A stretch of 64,000 nucleotides of DNA, from contig NZ_BOVQ01000001.1 of NCBI RefSeq assembly GCF_018403765.1, forward strand, positions 60,740 to 124,739, written 5' to 3'. Below are positions 1 through 8,471 of this stretch, in pieces. Both the position numbers and the translations under genes were made by a program. The notes under the pieces are model-generated. The model had not been told where the DNA came from. It did not search any database and was given only the letters and a program-made list of their open reading frames with translations. The stretch comes from Lactococcus nasutitermitis. GTDB taxonomy: Bacteria; Bacillota; Bacilli; Lactobacillales; Streptococcaceae. Position 1 is the first letter of the stretch. Each line of letters begins with the position of its first letter.

Positions 1-1
1 T

Positions 2-2251
2 TTAAAAAATATGTATAAAAAATTGGCGGTTTTACCTGTTTTAGCCTTATCTGTCAGTTTTTCTTTGATGAGTTTTTTGATGAGCCAGATTGAAATCATT
101 ATGTGGCTGGATGTTTTTATCTGGTTACCTTTGATTGTTTGGGGCTTGCATTCTTTACAGGATTTTGGACGGCGCAAGCTTTATTTTATCAGTTTGACGA
201 TTTTATTTATCCAGAATTATTACTTTGGCTTTATGATTGCGATTTTTCTGGTGCTTTACTTTTTAGTACGCTCGACTTTGGCGAAATGGTCTTGGAGAAA
301 ACTTCTTGATTTTGTAGTTACTTCCTTGTTGGCTGGTCTGACGAGTTTAATCATGCTTTTGCCGATGTATTTGGATTTGCGGGCAAATAATTCGGATGCT
401 TGGTCGGCTGTTACTGGCATTTTCACAGATAATTCTCATGTTTTTGACATTTTTTCAAAGAATTTGGTTGGCTCTTATGATACGACACAGTTTAATGCTG
501 TACCCATGATTTATGTCGGTTTAATGCCACTTGCGCTGGCTTTGTTGTTTTTTACAACGCAAACAGTGCGTTTACGTACAAAATTAGCATTTCTTGGACT
601 GATCGCTTTTCTGATTGCTTCATTTTATTTGCAAGCTTTGGATTTGTTTTGGCAGGGAATGCACTCGCCAAATATGTTTTTACATCGTTACGCTTTCTTA
701 TTTTCTTTGCTGCTTGTGCTTTTGGCTGCTGAAACTTTGTCTCGTTGGCAGGAAATCAAAATCTGGCATATTTTGCTGGTGGTTGGATTTTTAATTCTCG
801 GATTTGCTGCTACGGTAATTTGGGGAAATTATCATTATGTGAAATTTGTTAATATTGCTTTAACTGCCTTGTTTGGACTGGCTTATTTGCTCCTGATGCT
901 GAGTCAAAAGCGGGGCTGGATTTCTTCTAATTTGTTTGCCATTATTCTCTTTATTTTTATGAGTACTGAAGTGGCTGTCAATGGTTTTTATCAGATTCAG
1001 GGAATTCAGGGAAATTGGAATTTTGCGAGTCGAACTTATTATAATCAGCAGGCGAAACTCCTCCAACCTTTGGCTACAAAGGTGCAAAATTTGACGAGTT
1101 CTAACCTTGCGCGGACAGATAATACATCGCCTGATACTGCCAATGATGGGATGAAATATGGTTATAATGCTATTGCTCAATTTTCATCAGTAAGAAATAG
1201 TAATACAAGTGCGGTCATGAATCAGCTTGGTTTTCACACAGATAGTACTTATTTGAATTTGCGCTATCCGCAAAATAGTCTTTTGATGGATTCAATATTT
1301 GCTGTCAAATATAATATCAATCAATCACAGCCTGACAAATATGATTTTAGCACGCTAGGAAATTTGACAGACTTGTCAAAAAATAAAAATGCCCTGTCTC
1401 TCGGAATTTTCGTTCCTGGTGGCTATAAAAATGTCAAATTTACCACAGGAAACAATAGTAGTTTGGAAAATCAAACTAAATTTGTCAATGCGCTTGCTAA
1501 AACACAGAATCAATTTTTCAAAGAATTTTACACGACAAGTGAAAAAACAGATGATAAAATCACAGGTACAGGCAATAGTGTGACCTTGACCCAAAAAGCA
1601 ACGGACACGACAAATGATGTTTCTGTGACTTATGGCATTACTGCGCCTGCACATAGTCAAGCTTATCTTTCAGTGCCAAATATTAGCTATATCAGCACGA
1701 ATTTTCAGAATGCGACGATCACGATAAGTAATACAAGTAAAGCAGGAGTTATCGCACCGATTGCGACTTACTCTGTTGCTACCGAAGATACGGGAAGCTT
1801 GTTCAATCTTGGTTATTATGATAAAGCAACGTCGCTTTCAGTGACTTTGAGTTTTCCAAATAATTCTCAAGTTTCCTTTGATACGACTTCTTTCTGGGCG
1901 CTTGATACCGTAACTTATCAGTCTGTCATAAACAAATTGAAAGAAAATAAAGTTTTTGACAGAACTGTCAAAAATGGTGTGAACTCTACAATAGACGCAA
2001 AATCAGCCGGACAAGTATTTTTAACACTTCCATATGACAAAGGCTGGTCAGCAAAACTTGATGGACAATCTGTCAAAATTCATAAAGCTCAAAATGGCTT
2101 CATGACAGTCAATATTCCTAAAGGAAAGCATCAGTTGAACTTGCGTTTCTTCCCACAGGGCTTAAAAATTGGGATTTTCTGCTTTATCTTGGGAATTTTC
2201 CTTTTTGTACTTTATGATTGGCGACTTAAAAGAAAACAGTCTGACATATGA
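2..2251 (+). CDS. YfhO family membrane glycosyltransferase, 5' end cut by window edge
   Basis: The frame is open to the left edge, and the first ATG at 11 falls within a region that is internal in YfhO proteins, so about 100 N-terminal residues are missing. What remains is a polytopic membrane part (hydrophobic segments over roughly residues 1-330), then a large extracytoplasmic beta-rich domain, then a last membrane helix near the C terminus before a basic tail (RLKRKQ). YfhO proteins are GT-C fold transferases; in Bacillus and Listeria they are linked to glycosylation of lipoteichoic acid or other envelope polymers. The acceptor here is inferred only. Two copies of the dispersed palindrome are read in frame: 1363-1380 (LTDLSK, degenerate) and 1955-1972 (FDRTVK). 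It is the only long plus-strand gene and converges on its right neighbour. Confidence 0.85.
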   Translation, partial: LKNMYKKLAVLPVLALSVSFSLMSFLMSQIEIIMWLDVFIWLPLIVWGLHSLQDFGRRKLYFISLTILFIQNYYFGFMIAIFLVLYFLVRSTLAKWSWRKLLDFVVTSLLAGLTSLIMLLPMYLDLRANNSDAWSAVTGIFTDNSHVFDIFSKNLVGSYDTTQFNAVPMIYVGLMPLALALLFFTTQTVRLRTKLAFLGLIAFLIASFYLQALDLFWQGMHSPNMFLHRYAFLFSLLLVLLAAETLSRWQEIKIWHILLVVGFLILGFAATVIWGNYHYVKFVNIALTALFGLAYLLLMLSQKRGWISSNLFAIILFIFMSTEVAVNGFYQIQGIQGNWNFASRTYYNQQAKLLQPLATKVQNLTSSNLARTDNTSPDTANDGMKYGYNAIAQFSSVRNSNTSAVMNQLGFHTDSTYLNLRYPQNSLLMDSIFAVKYNINQSQPDKYDFSTLGNLTDLSKNKNALSLGIFVPGGYKNVKFTTGNNSSLENQTKFVNALAKTQNQFFKEFYTTSEKTDDKITGTGNSVTLTQKATDTTNDVSVTYGITAPAHSQAYLSVPNISYISTNFQNATITISNTSKAGVIAPIATYSVATEDTGSLFNLGYYDKATSLSVTLSFPNNSQVSFDTTSFWALDTVTYQSVINKLKENKVFDRTVKNGVNSTIDAKSAGQVFLTLPYDKGWSAKLDGQSVKIHKAQNGFMTVNIPKGKHQLNLRFFPQGLKIGIFCFILGIFLFVLYDWRLKRKQSDI

Positions 2252-2269
2252 TGATGTCAGGCTGTTTTT
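2233..2269. terminator. bidirectional rho-independent terminator
   Basis: CAGTCTGACAT pairs with ATGTCAGGCTG (one G-T pair), flanked by AAAA on the left and TTTTT on the right. It sits between two convergent genes and overlaps both stop codons. Confidence 0.8.
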
Positions 2270-3422
2270 ACTGTGCTGCAACGGCTGAAAGATTTTTAAG
2301 ATTAACTGGCATAATTAACAAACGGTCCATCACATAAGGTGTTTTCCCGCGGTATTTCATCGAACCCGACTCAAAAAGCATACTTAAACTTTTGTCTTTT
2401 TGATTTATACTGACTTGTTCCAAGTAAGGCAGCACAGAAAGACTACCAAGTTTGTTAAATTTATAATTAAAGGTTGCCGTATTCGCCAAATTTGCAGTTT
2501 TTTTGACATTGGCAAAAGTTACCGTTGAGTTTTTATTCCCAAAACTGGAAGTAAAGATAGCCGCTGTCTGATAAAGAGCAAGACCTTGCATTTTTTTAAA
2601 AGCTGGCGAGATAAAAATGTAATTCAGAGCACCTGATTTTTTAAAATCAGCCAGCATTTTTCCTGTGCTACTTGTATTAATCTTTTTCTTAGGTAAACGA
2701 TTGAGCTCGATTTTCCCATTTACTAGCGGAATGGTGACAACTGAGGAGGTCTGACTTGCAGAGAAATATGGAATTTCTAGTGCATTATCCGACAGCGCAA
2801 TCGTTGACGTTGCTTTTATCCAAGGAAGTTTGAAATTTTCATCTATTTTGATGGCTTGCTTTGAAATTTTAGCATTATAATTATCAATCGTTCTTTCTTT
2901 GAGTACCGATAAACGTGCAATATTTGTATCATTTGATAGCCAGATATTTTTTCTAACTGGGTCATAAGCCAAACCACCCAGATGAGAAACAGCGGGGATA
3001 ATCAAACTTTTCACATATCTTTCCGTCTTTTTATTCAAAACAAAAATCAGTGAGTCCAGTTGATGATTGCCATCATAAGCAGATATAAGTGTGTATTTAT
3101 CCGTTTGTGTGATACCTTGTGGTGTCCACTTACTCGCATAAGCAGCTTTTCCTGTTTTAGGATTGATAGACCAAGCGCCACGCAAACCAGGAATAACAGC
3201 ATCCTTCACTGTTGTTCCTTTTTTAATATGATGATGTAAAACTTTATTTTCCCAATCTTTCTGATTCATCAATGGACTTGTAGAAGCTGTCCATTTAGGC
3301 ACCTGATTACTTGATAAATTCTTTGCAAGAGTAACCTCTTGTTTCTTAAAATAAAAATAGCCTGAAAATGCAAAAATCACGATAAACACAGCAGCTATAA
3401 TTCCAATACTTCTTTTTTTCAT
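2268..3422 (-). CDS. secreted or membrane-anchored protein of unknown function
   Basis: I do not recognise this 384-residue protein. Residues 1-27 are a short basic stretch plus one hydrophobic helix (IGIIAAVFIVIFAFSGYFYF), either an uncleaved anchor or a signal peptide without a lipobox. The rest is beta-rich and polar. A stretch around residues 120-175 (GGLAYDPVRKNIWLSND) resembles one blade of an YncE or SMP-30 type beta-propeller, so an extracellular propeller-like fold is possible. It stands alone between two terminators, and the ribosome binding site is weak (AAAAGA before the ATG). It may be a cell-surface protein; no enzymatic motif was found. Confidence 0.7.
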   Translation of the reverse strand: MKKRSIGIIAAVFIVIFAFSGYFYFKKQEVTLAKNLSSNQVPKWTASTSPLMNQKDWENKVLHHHIKKGTTVKDAVIPGLRGAWSINPKTGKAAYASKWTPQGITQTDKYTLISAYDGNHQLDSLIFVLNKKTERYVKSLIIPAVSHLGGLAYDPVRKNIWLSNDTNIARLSVLKERTIDNYNAKISKQAIKIDENFKLPWIKATSTIALSDNALEIPYFSASQTSSVVTIPLVNGKIELNRLPKKKINTSSTGKMLADFKKSGALNYIFISPAFKKMQGLALYQTAAIFTSSFGNKNSTVTFANVKKTANLANTATFNYKFNKLGSLSVLPYLEQVSINQKDKSLSMLFESGSMKYRGKTPYVMDRLLIMPVNLKNLSAVAAQ

Positions 3423-3462
3423 TCTTTTATTTTATCACACTTTCGTCTTTTTAAAAATACAA

Positions 3463-3493
3463 AAAACAGCCTTGATAAAATATCAAGCTGTTC
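3463..3493 (-). terminator. terminator behind copA
   Basis: The inverted repeat AACAGCcTTGATA / TATCAAGCTGTT is followed on the minus strand by a run of six T. It lies 107 bp after the copA stop codon and ends copper-operon transcription. Confidence 0.75.
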
Positions 3494-3600
3494 TTAGGAG
3501 ATTAACATTTATGTTATTCCCTTCACAAAGAAAATTATAGCACCTTTTCTTTCTTTTTTCAATTATTTTGTGAAGAAACGAGCAAAAAAATATGTAAAAA

Positions 3601-5769
3601 TCATATTTTTATGTTCATCTCTAGTTTACGTCGAGCCAAAAGAAGCGAACTTGTGATGACGGAAACACTGGATAAACTCATTGCAGCAGCTGCAAAAATG
3701 GGACTGAGTACGCCAAATGCTGCGAGCGGAATGCCGATAGTATTGTAAATAAATGCCCAAAAGTAATTTTGGCGGATTTTTCGGATAGTTAAGTGTGAAA
3801 TATCTAGGACAGTAGGGATTTTCCCTAGGGAATTGCCAATAATTGTCACGTCACCAGCTTCCATAGCGATGTCCGAACCAGAAGCCATCGCAACACTGAC
3901 TGTTGCTGCTGCCATTGCAATCGTATCGTTGATGCCATCTCCGACCATCATGCTATTTTCCGTTTGGCTGACAATCTTTGCTTTTTCTTCGGGTGTGAGA
4001 TTGGCTTGCACTTCGTCAAGCTCTACTTCTGCTTGGTTTTTCTTGGCGGAGGCAAGATTATCCCCTGTCAACATCACTGTTTTTATGCCACGCGCACGAA
4101 GTTCTGTGATGACTGCTTTCGTGCCTGCTTTGATTTCTGAGGTAAAAGTTGCTGTGGCGATAAATTCGTTTTCCTGTGCCAGATAAACGACTGTATCACT
4201 GGTTTCTGGCACTTTTGCATGGATATCAGCCATCAGTTTGGCATTTCCTGCAAAATATTTTTCACCATTTATTGTTCCTGAAACGCCACGTCCTGCGATT
4301 TCTGTAAAATCGGAAACTTCTAGGAGGCTGGTAAATGTCTCTGAAAAGTCAGTAATTTCGCTGAGTCTTTCAAGCGAAAGTGACTGTGCCAACGGATGTT
4401 TACTTTTTGCTTCAAGACTGGCTAGAATTTGCATTTCATTGTCAGATCCTGTAAAACTTGAGAGAAGGAAGTCACCTGTCGTGATAGTTCCTGTTTTATC
4501 AAAGAAAATCGTTTGGATTTTTTGCCCTTGTTCAAGAACCAAGGCATTTTTAACAATAATTCCATTTTTTGCGGCTAAACCTGTGCCTGACATAACAGCG
4601 GTCGGTGTGGCTAAGCCCAGCGCACAAGGACAAGAAACAACAACGACGGCAACAGCGTGCGTGATGGCAATAATCAAATTTCCTGTCAAAAGGAGGGTCA
4701 AAGCAAGTGTGACAAGCGCAATTCCAATAACGACTGGGACGAAAATCGCTGAGATACGGTCGGCTAACTTTTGAATATCAGGCTTGGCAGACTGAGCTTC
4801 GCTCATCATTTCCACCATTTTTGAGATGGTTGAGTCAGATAGTTCGTGGACAACTTGGGCTGTCAGTTGTCCGTCAAGATTCACTGTTCCTTCAAAAAGT
4901 GTCTGTCCTTCGCTTTTTACTATTGGGATAGATTCGCCAGTCAGATTGCTTTCATCAAATGATGCACTGCCTGAGAGGATTTTTGCATCTAAAGGAACTT
5001 TTTCTCCCGGATAAATTTGGATAATTTCTCCCGTACGAATTTCTTCAATTTGTCGTTCGCCTGTTGAGGTATGAGCACTTGTCGCACGCGCACTCATGAG
5101 ACTTGTCAGTGCATCTGCTGTTTTTTCTTTGGCATGATGTTCAAGAACTTTCCCAAGAAGAACGAGGGTAATCACGGACATAGAAGCTTCAAAATCAATC
5201 GCACTCGAAATTCCCATTATCATTCCCAAAATAATGCTGGAAAGATAGGCGGTTAGCGTGCCAAGAGCGACAAGGACATCCATATTGGCAGATTTTCCAC
5301 GCAGAGATTTGTAGGCACCTACGAAAAAACGCCAGCCGATGATGAATTGAACAGGTGTTGCTAGAATGAGCTGTACCCATTCATTATGAAAAATCATGAG
5401 TCCATGAAATCCCAGCATTTCTGTGAACATGGCTAGGAGAACGGGCGCTGTGAGAATCGCTGAAATGATAAAGTCAATTCGCATTCTCTGTGTGAAACGT
5501 TTTTGCTCGGCACGGATTTTTTCTTGGTGCTTTTTATCGTTGACAATCGCGCCGTAACCTGCCGACTGGACAACTTTGATGATATCTTCGTCTGTCAGAT
5601 TGTCATCTACAAGCACACGCGCGCGTTCTGTGGCAAGGTTGACCGTAGCTTCTTTGACACCTTTTGTAGCTTTTAAGGCGCTGGAAATGTGGTGGGCACA
5701 GTTGGCGCAAGTCATGCCTGTGATGACAAAATTCTGTGTGCGTACTGGATTGTTATTGATTGCTTCCAT
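3601..5769 (-). CDS. copA: copper-exporting P1B-type ATPase CopA
   Basis: This 722-residue P-type ATPase exports copper across the cytoplasmic membrane. In order it has one N-terminal heavy-metal-associated domain with the Cu(I) motif GMTCANC (about residues 18-24), paired membrane helices, the actuator motif TGES near 277, the intramembrane metal-binding CPC (SCPCALGLATPTA, near 380), the phosphorylation site DKTGTIT near 423, the HP motif (SKHPLAQ) in the nucleotide domain, and GDGIND near 610. After GDGIND the usual APALA is TIAMAAA, a small oddity. The length is usual for a single-HMA CopA. The RBS AAAGGAAA precedes the ATG. It follows copZ after a 175-bp gap that holds its own cop box (5787-5802) and a 99-bp repeat element, so it can be transcribed separately. 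Confidence 0.95.
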   Translation of the reverse strand: MEAINNNPVRTQNFVITGMTCANCAHHISSALKATKGVKEATVNLATERARVLVDDNLTDEDIIKVVQSAGYGAIVNDKKHQEKIRAEQKRFTQRMRIDFIISAILTAPVLLAMFTEMLGFHGLMIFHNEWVQLILATPVQFIIGWRFFVGAYKSLRGKSANMDVLVALGTLTAYLSSIILGMIMGISSAIDFEASMSVITLVLLGKVLEHHAKEKTADALTSLMSARATSAHTSTGERQIEEIRTGEIIQIYPGEKVPLDAKILSGSASFDESNLTGESIPIVKSEGQTLFEGTVNLDGQLTAQVVHELSDSTISKMVEMMSEAQSAKPDIQKLADRISAIFVPVVIGIALVTLALTLLLTGNLIIAITHAVAVVVVSCPCALGLATPTAVMSGTGLAAKNGIIVKNALVLEQGQKIQTIFFDKTGTITTGDFLLSSFTGSDNEMQILASLEAKSKHPLAQSLSLERLSEITDFSETFTSLLEVSDFTEIAGRGVSGTINGEKYFAGNAKLMADIHAKVPETSDTVVYLAQENEFIATATFTSEIKAGTKAVITELRARGIKTVMLTGDNLASAKKNQAEVELDEVQANLTPEEKAKIVSQTENSMMVGDGINDTIAMAAATVSVAMASGSDIAMEAGDVTIIGNSLGKIPTVLDISHLTIRKIRQNYFWAFIYNTIGIPLAAFGVLSPIFAAAAMSLSSVSVITSSLLLARRKLEMNIKI

Positions 5770-5786
5770 GATTTTTCCTTTGTTAG

Positions 5787-5802
5787 GTTTACATTTGTAA
5801 AC
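5787..5802. promoter_or_regulatory. cop box in front of copA (CopY operator)
   Basis: GTTTACATTTGTAAAC matches the CopY/CopR operator core TACANNTGTA with seven-base perfect arms. It lies 18 bp upstream of the copA start, so copA appears to have its own copper-controlled promoter in addition to read-through from copY-copZ. Confidence 0.85.
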
Positions 5803-5841
5803 TATAAACTTTTAATAAAAATCTCTTGAACGAGATTTTAG

Positions 5842-5940
5842 TTTTTGACAGTTCTGCCGTAGGGACTAGAGAATTTATTCTCAGCCTTCTCGGACAGAGT
5901 GAACTTATAACGAAGTTGTCAGTTTGTACCCTGTCAAAAA
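5842..5940. repeat. long form (99 bp) of the dispersed palindromic element, MITE-like
   Basis: The element starts with TTTTTGACAG and ends with its exact inverse CTGTCAAAAA. Inside it carries GCCGTAGGGACTAGAG followed by the small palindrome GAGAATTTATTCTC. The same interior and the same ends occur inverted at 29554-29607. About 40 further bases between the palindrome and the right end are unique to this copy. It sits 4 bp beyond the copZ stop codon. Confidence 0.75.
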
Positions 5941-5944
5941 TTTT

Positions 5945-6151
5945 TTAAACGATTTTATAGCCGGCAGCTGCGACTGCTGTACTCATTTGAGTAAGGGTTG
6001 CTGGTTCGTCAAATTTGACTTGGGCTTCATTTTTCTTGAGTGATACTTTGGCGGATTTTACGCCATCAACGCTCTCAAGTGCTTCACTCACGTGTTTGAC
6101 GCACATATCACAAGTCATGCCTTCGATTTTCAATGTTTGTTTTGTAGCCAT
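5945..6151 (-). CDS. copZ: copper chaperone CopZ
   Basis: This 68-residue protein is a single heavy-metal-associated domain. The metal site is GMTCDMC (residues 11-17) with both cysteines present, and the ferredoxin-like fold ends with the usual AAAGYKIV. CopZ delivers Cu(I) to CopA and to the repressor CopY. It lies between copY and copA in a copY-copZ-copA order. An RBS-like AAGAGAAG precedes the ATG. A palindromic element separates it from copY (6173-6200) and another from copA. Confidence 0.93.
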   Translation of the reverse strand: MATKQTLKIEGMTCDMCVKHVSEALESVDGVKSAKVSLKKNEAQVKFDEPATLTQMSTAVAAAGYKIV

Positions 6152-6172
6152 TTTCTTCTCTTTTCTATTGTG

Positions 6173-6200
6173 AAATTTTTGACAGAATTGTCAAAAATTT
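6173..6200. repeat. dispersed palindrome, copY-copZ intergenic copy
   Basis: Twelve-base perfect arms (AAATTTTTGACA and its inverse) surround the centre GAAT. It starts 2 bp beyond the copY stop codon. It could form a partial terminator or an mRNA-stabilising hairpin within the cop operon. Confidence 0.75.
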
Positions 6201-6202
6201 TG

Positions 6203-6658
6203 TTACATTTTTTCCATGTGTTCTGCTTCGTGTTTGCAAGCACAAGCACCAACAGTTTCTAGGCAATTACAATGAACTTCAGCGACTGCTACCTTTTCAG
6301 ACAGAGCTTCTTGCAACTGTTCTATGTCTGATTTTGTTAATTCGCTGTTGGCAATCATCTGTCCTAAAACGTTGCGTTGCTTAGTTGCACACACCTTTTT
6401 CAGCAAATTTTGCGACATTCTGTCAATCGCATCATTTTCATCAATCAGTGGGCGATAAATAAACTTTCGTCCTTCTTTTTCCGTGCTGAGCATTTCTTTT
6501 TTAACCAGACGTCCAAGCAAAGTTTTGACTGTCGCAAGGCTCCAATCCATCAGCGAGATTTGATTGTAAACCTCGTCAACACGCGCTTCTCCAAGCGACC
6601 AAATCACGCGCATGATATGTAATTCTGCGTTTGAAATATTGAATTCTACTTCGATAAT
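6203..6658 (-). CDS. copY: copper-responsive repressor CopY/CopR, probable non-ATG start
   Basis: This is a BlaI/MecI-type winged-helix repressor of the copper operon. The C terminus carries the cysteine metal-sensing motif CNCLETVGACAC (CxC-x5-CxC form). The first in-frame ATG (6613) would remove the first DNA-binding helix. Upstream of it the frame continues as IIEVEFNISNAELHI, which matches the conserved N terminus of the family. That part has no ATG, GTG or TTG before an in-frame stop. A strong AAAGGAGG lies five bases before an ATT codon (6658-6656), with ATC next. I therefore place the start at ATT or ATC. This is inference; the fallback start is 6613. With the extension the protein is about 151 residues, close to the usual family length of about 145. 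Confidence 0.85.
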   Translation of the reverse strand: MIEVEFNISNAELHIMRVIWSLGEARVDEVYNQISLMDWSLATVKTLLGRLVKKEMLSTEKEGRKFIYRPLIDENDAIDRMSQNLLKKVCATKQRNVLGQMIANSELTKSDIEQLQEALSEKVAVAEVHCNCLETVGACACKHEAEHMEKM

Positions 6659-6688
6659 TTTTGCCTCCTTTCGTCAAATTCTTTTCTT

Positions 6689-6726
6689 TACATCTATAGT
6701 TTACAACTGTAAATTAAATTTGTCAA
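6689..6726 (-). promoter_or_regulatory. copY promoter with cop box
   Basis: On the minus strand TTGACA (6726-6721) is followed after 17 bases by TAAACT. The cop box GTTTACAACTGTAAAT (6699-6714) covers the spacer and -10, so CopY binding would block the polymerase. A degenerate second half-box, TACATCTATA, lies at 6689-6698. Confidence 0.8.
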
Positions 6727-6775
6727 GAAAAAAATTTTTGACAGAACTATAAAAAAATAATTTGTCACAAAAAAA

Positions 6776-6793
6776 TTTGACAGAACTGTCAAA
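6776..6793. repeat. dispersed palindrome behind sdaAA
   Basis: An exact TTTGACAG-AA-CTGTCAAA that begins 2 bp beyond the sdaAA stop codon. A degenerate half copy lies at about 6736-6751. Confidence 0.8.
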
Positions 6794-6795
6794 TC

Positions 6796-7665
6796 TCATT
6801 TTTCACTAAAAACTTCTGACATTACACGCCGTCCAGTTGGTGTCTGTGCCAATCCACCGTCTGCTGTCTCCCGAAAGGCTGCTGGTAAAGTTCGCCCGAC
6901 ATTATACATACAAGTCACGACTTCATCAACTGGAATGACTGTTTTCACACCAGCAAGCGCCATGTCTGCTGAGATAAATGCTTGTGATGCGCCCATCGCA
7001 TTGCGGTGTACACAGGGGATTTCGACCAGTCCAGCTACAGGATCACAGATGAGACCAAGCATATTTTGCAAGGTCAAGGCAATCGCCGTCCCTGCTTCTT
7101 CCAATGTCCCACCAGCTGATAGTACTAATGCTGCACTCGCCATTGCCGCTGCCGAACCAACTTCCGCCTGACAACCGCCCTCAGCCCCAGAAATCGTCGC
7201 ATTGTTAGCAATCGCCAAGCCAAATGCACCAGCCATAAATAGAAATTCCACTTGCTGTTCATGGCTCAAAGATAATTTTTCTGTGGCAGCTCGTAAAACG
7301 CCTGGTAAACAGCCACTTGAACCTGCTGTCGGTGTCGCACAAATCAAGCCCATCTGTGCATTGACTTCATTGACCGCCACAGCATCGCGCGCCGCAGCCA
7401 AAATAACATCGCCCGACAGAGCTTTGCCACTTGCGATATAAGCATTCATCAGCTTCGCATCGCCACCTGTCAAGCCTGTCAACGACTTCTCACCAAGCAA
7501 TCCTTTCTCAACAGAGGCAAGCATCACTTGCAAATTTCGCTCCATCAGCGCCCAAACTTGTTCACGAGAGCGCCCTGTTTGCTCAATCTCCAAGCTTATC
7601 ATCAGCTCAGCCACAGACGAATAATCCTGCGCCATTTCTATCAATTCTTGTATTGTTGTAAACAT
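6796..7665 (-). CDS. sdaAA: L-serine dehydratase, alpha subunit
   Basis: The large subunit of the iron-sulfur L-serine ammonia-lyase, which deaminates serine to pyruvate and ammonia. The 289-residue length is typical. Conserved glycine- and cysteine-rich segments are visible: LICATPTAGSSGCLPG (about 107-122), ISGAEGGCQAEVGSAAA, LICDPVAGLVEIPCVHRNA and VVTCMYNVGRTLP near the C terminus. These cysteines include the Fe-S ligands. It is the second gene of a two-gene operon, 8 bp after the beta subunit. Confidence 0.93.
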   Translation of the reverse strand: MFTTIQELIEMAQDYSSVAELMISLEIEQTGRSREQVWALMERNLQVMLASVEKGLLGEKSLTGLTGGDAKLMNAYIASGKALSGDVILAAARDAVAVNEVNAQMGLICATPTAGSSGCLPGVLRAATEKLSLSHEQQVEFLFMAGAFGLAIANNATISGAEGGCQAEVGSAAAMASAALVLSAGGTLEEAGTAIALTLQNMLGLICDPVAGLVEIPCVHRNAMGASQAFISADMALAGVKTVIPVDEVVTCMYNVGRTLPAAFRETADGGLAQTPTGRRVMSEVFSEK

Positions 7666-7673
7666 TTCATCTC

Positions 7674-8345
7674 CTAATCAAAGAAATTCACCGCGTGCAG
7701 ATGAGAAATCTCTTGCATTTCTTCAAATGCGGCGCTGACATTCGGCGTATCCACTTCCAAAATCATAATCGCCTTCTCACCTTTTGCTTCGCGTGTCACA
7801 TTCATCTTGGCAATATTAATCGCGTGACTCGACAAAACACTTGATACTTTAGCAATCATTCCCGGTACATCTTCATGAATAATCACAAAAGTCGGTTGGC
7901 CCGCCGAAATAGAAATGTTAAAACCATTCAACTCCGTGACTTGAATCATACCACCACCAATCGAAATTCCAGTAATTGTCATCATTCGCTCACCTTTTTG
8001 AGCAATCAAACGCGCTGTATTGGGATGTTCTGCGCGTTCTTCTGGATGTGGCACATAACTGACTTCCATTCCTTGTTGAAAGGCAATTTCTGGTGCATGA
8101 ACAAGATTTTCATCATCTGTTTCCATTCCTAAAACACCTGCTACCAGCGCCAAATCTGTCCCATGACCTCGATACGTTTTCGCAAAACTTTCATAGAGAT
8201 GAATTTCCAAACGTTCTGGCAATTCTCCAAAAATCGACCGCACAATTTTGCCAATCCGCGCAGCGCCTGCTGTATGTGAGCTAGAAGGTCCAACCATTAC
8301 TGGTCCAATAATATCAAACACACTTCTATATCTTAAATTATCCAT
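7674..8345 (-). CDS. sdaAB: L-serine dehydratase, beta subunit
   Basis: A 223-residue small subunit. The N-terminal half contains the GPSSSHTAGA motif (about residues 20-29) characteristic of serine dehydratases. The C-terminal part (about 145-220) is an ACT domain (FVIIHEDVPGMIAKVSSVLS), the usual regulatory module. It is first in the sdaAB-sdaAA operon. The RBS AAGAGGAAAC stands close to the ATG. The pair provides pyruvate from serine. Confidence 0.93.
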   Translation of the reverse strand: MDNLRYRSVFDIIGPVMVGPSSSHTAGAARIGKIVRSIFGELPERLEIHLYESFAKTYRGHGTDLALVAGVLGMETDDENLVHAPEIAFQQGMEVSYVPHPEERAEHPNTARLIAQKGERMMTITGISIGGGMIQVTELNGFNISISAGQPTFVIIHEDVPGMIAKVSSVLSSHAINIAKMNVTREAKGEKAIMILEVDTPNVSAAFEEMQEISHLHAVNFFD

Positions 8346-8442
8346 GTTTCCTCTTTTTTATGCAACCCTAATCAACTCATCTCGTTGCGTTATCCTTTAA
8401 AATCATACCACAAATTCGGCAGATTTTCAGTATTTTCAATCA

Positions 8443-8467
8443 AAAAAAGCTCTCTACCGAGAGCTTT
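8443..8467 (-). terminator. terminator behind the NADH dehydrogenase gene
   Basis: AAAGCTCTC and GAGAGCTTT form a nine-base perfect stem around a four-base loop, with seven T after it on the minus strand. Confidence 0.85.
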
Positions 8468-8471
8468 TATA

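Noticed and set aside
6776..6793. Dispersed palindrome as an additional cop operator
   Set aside because: The CopY core is TACANNTGTA; the palindrome is TGACAGNNCTGTCA and occurs in unrelated genes and inside coding sequence.
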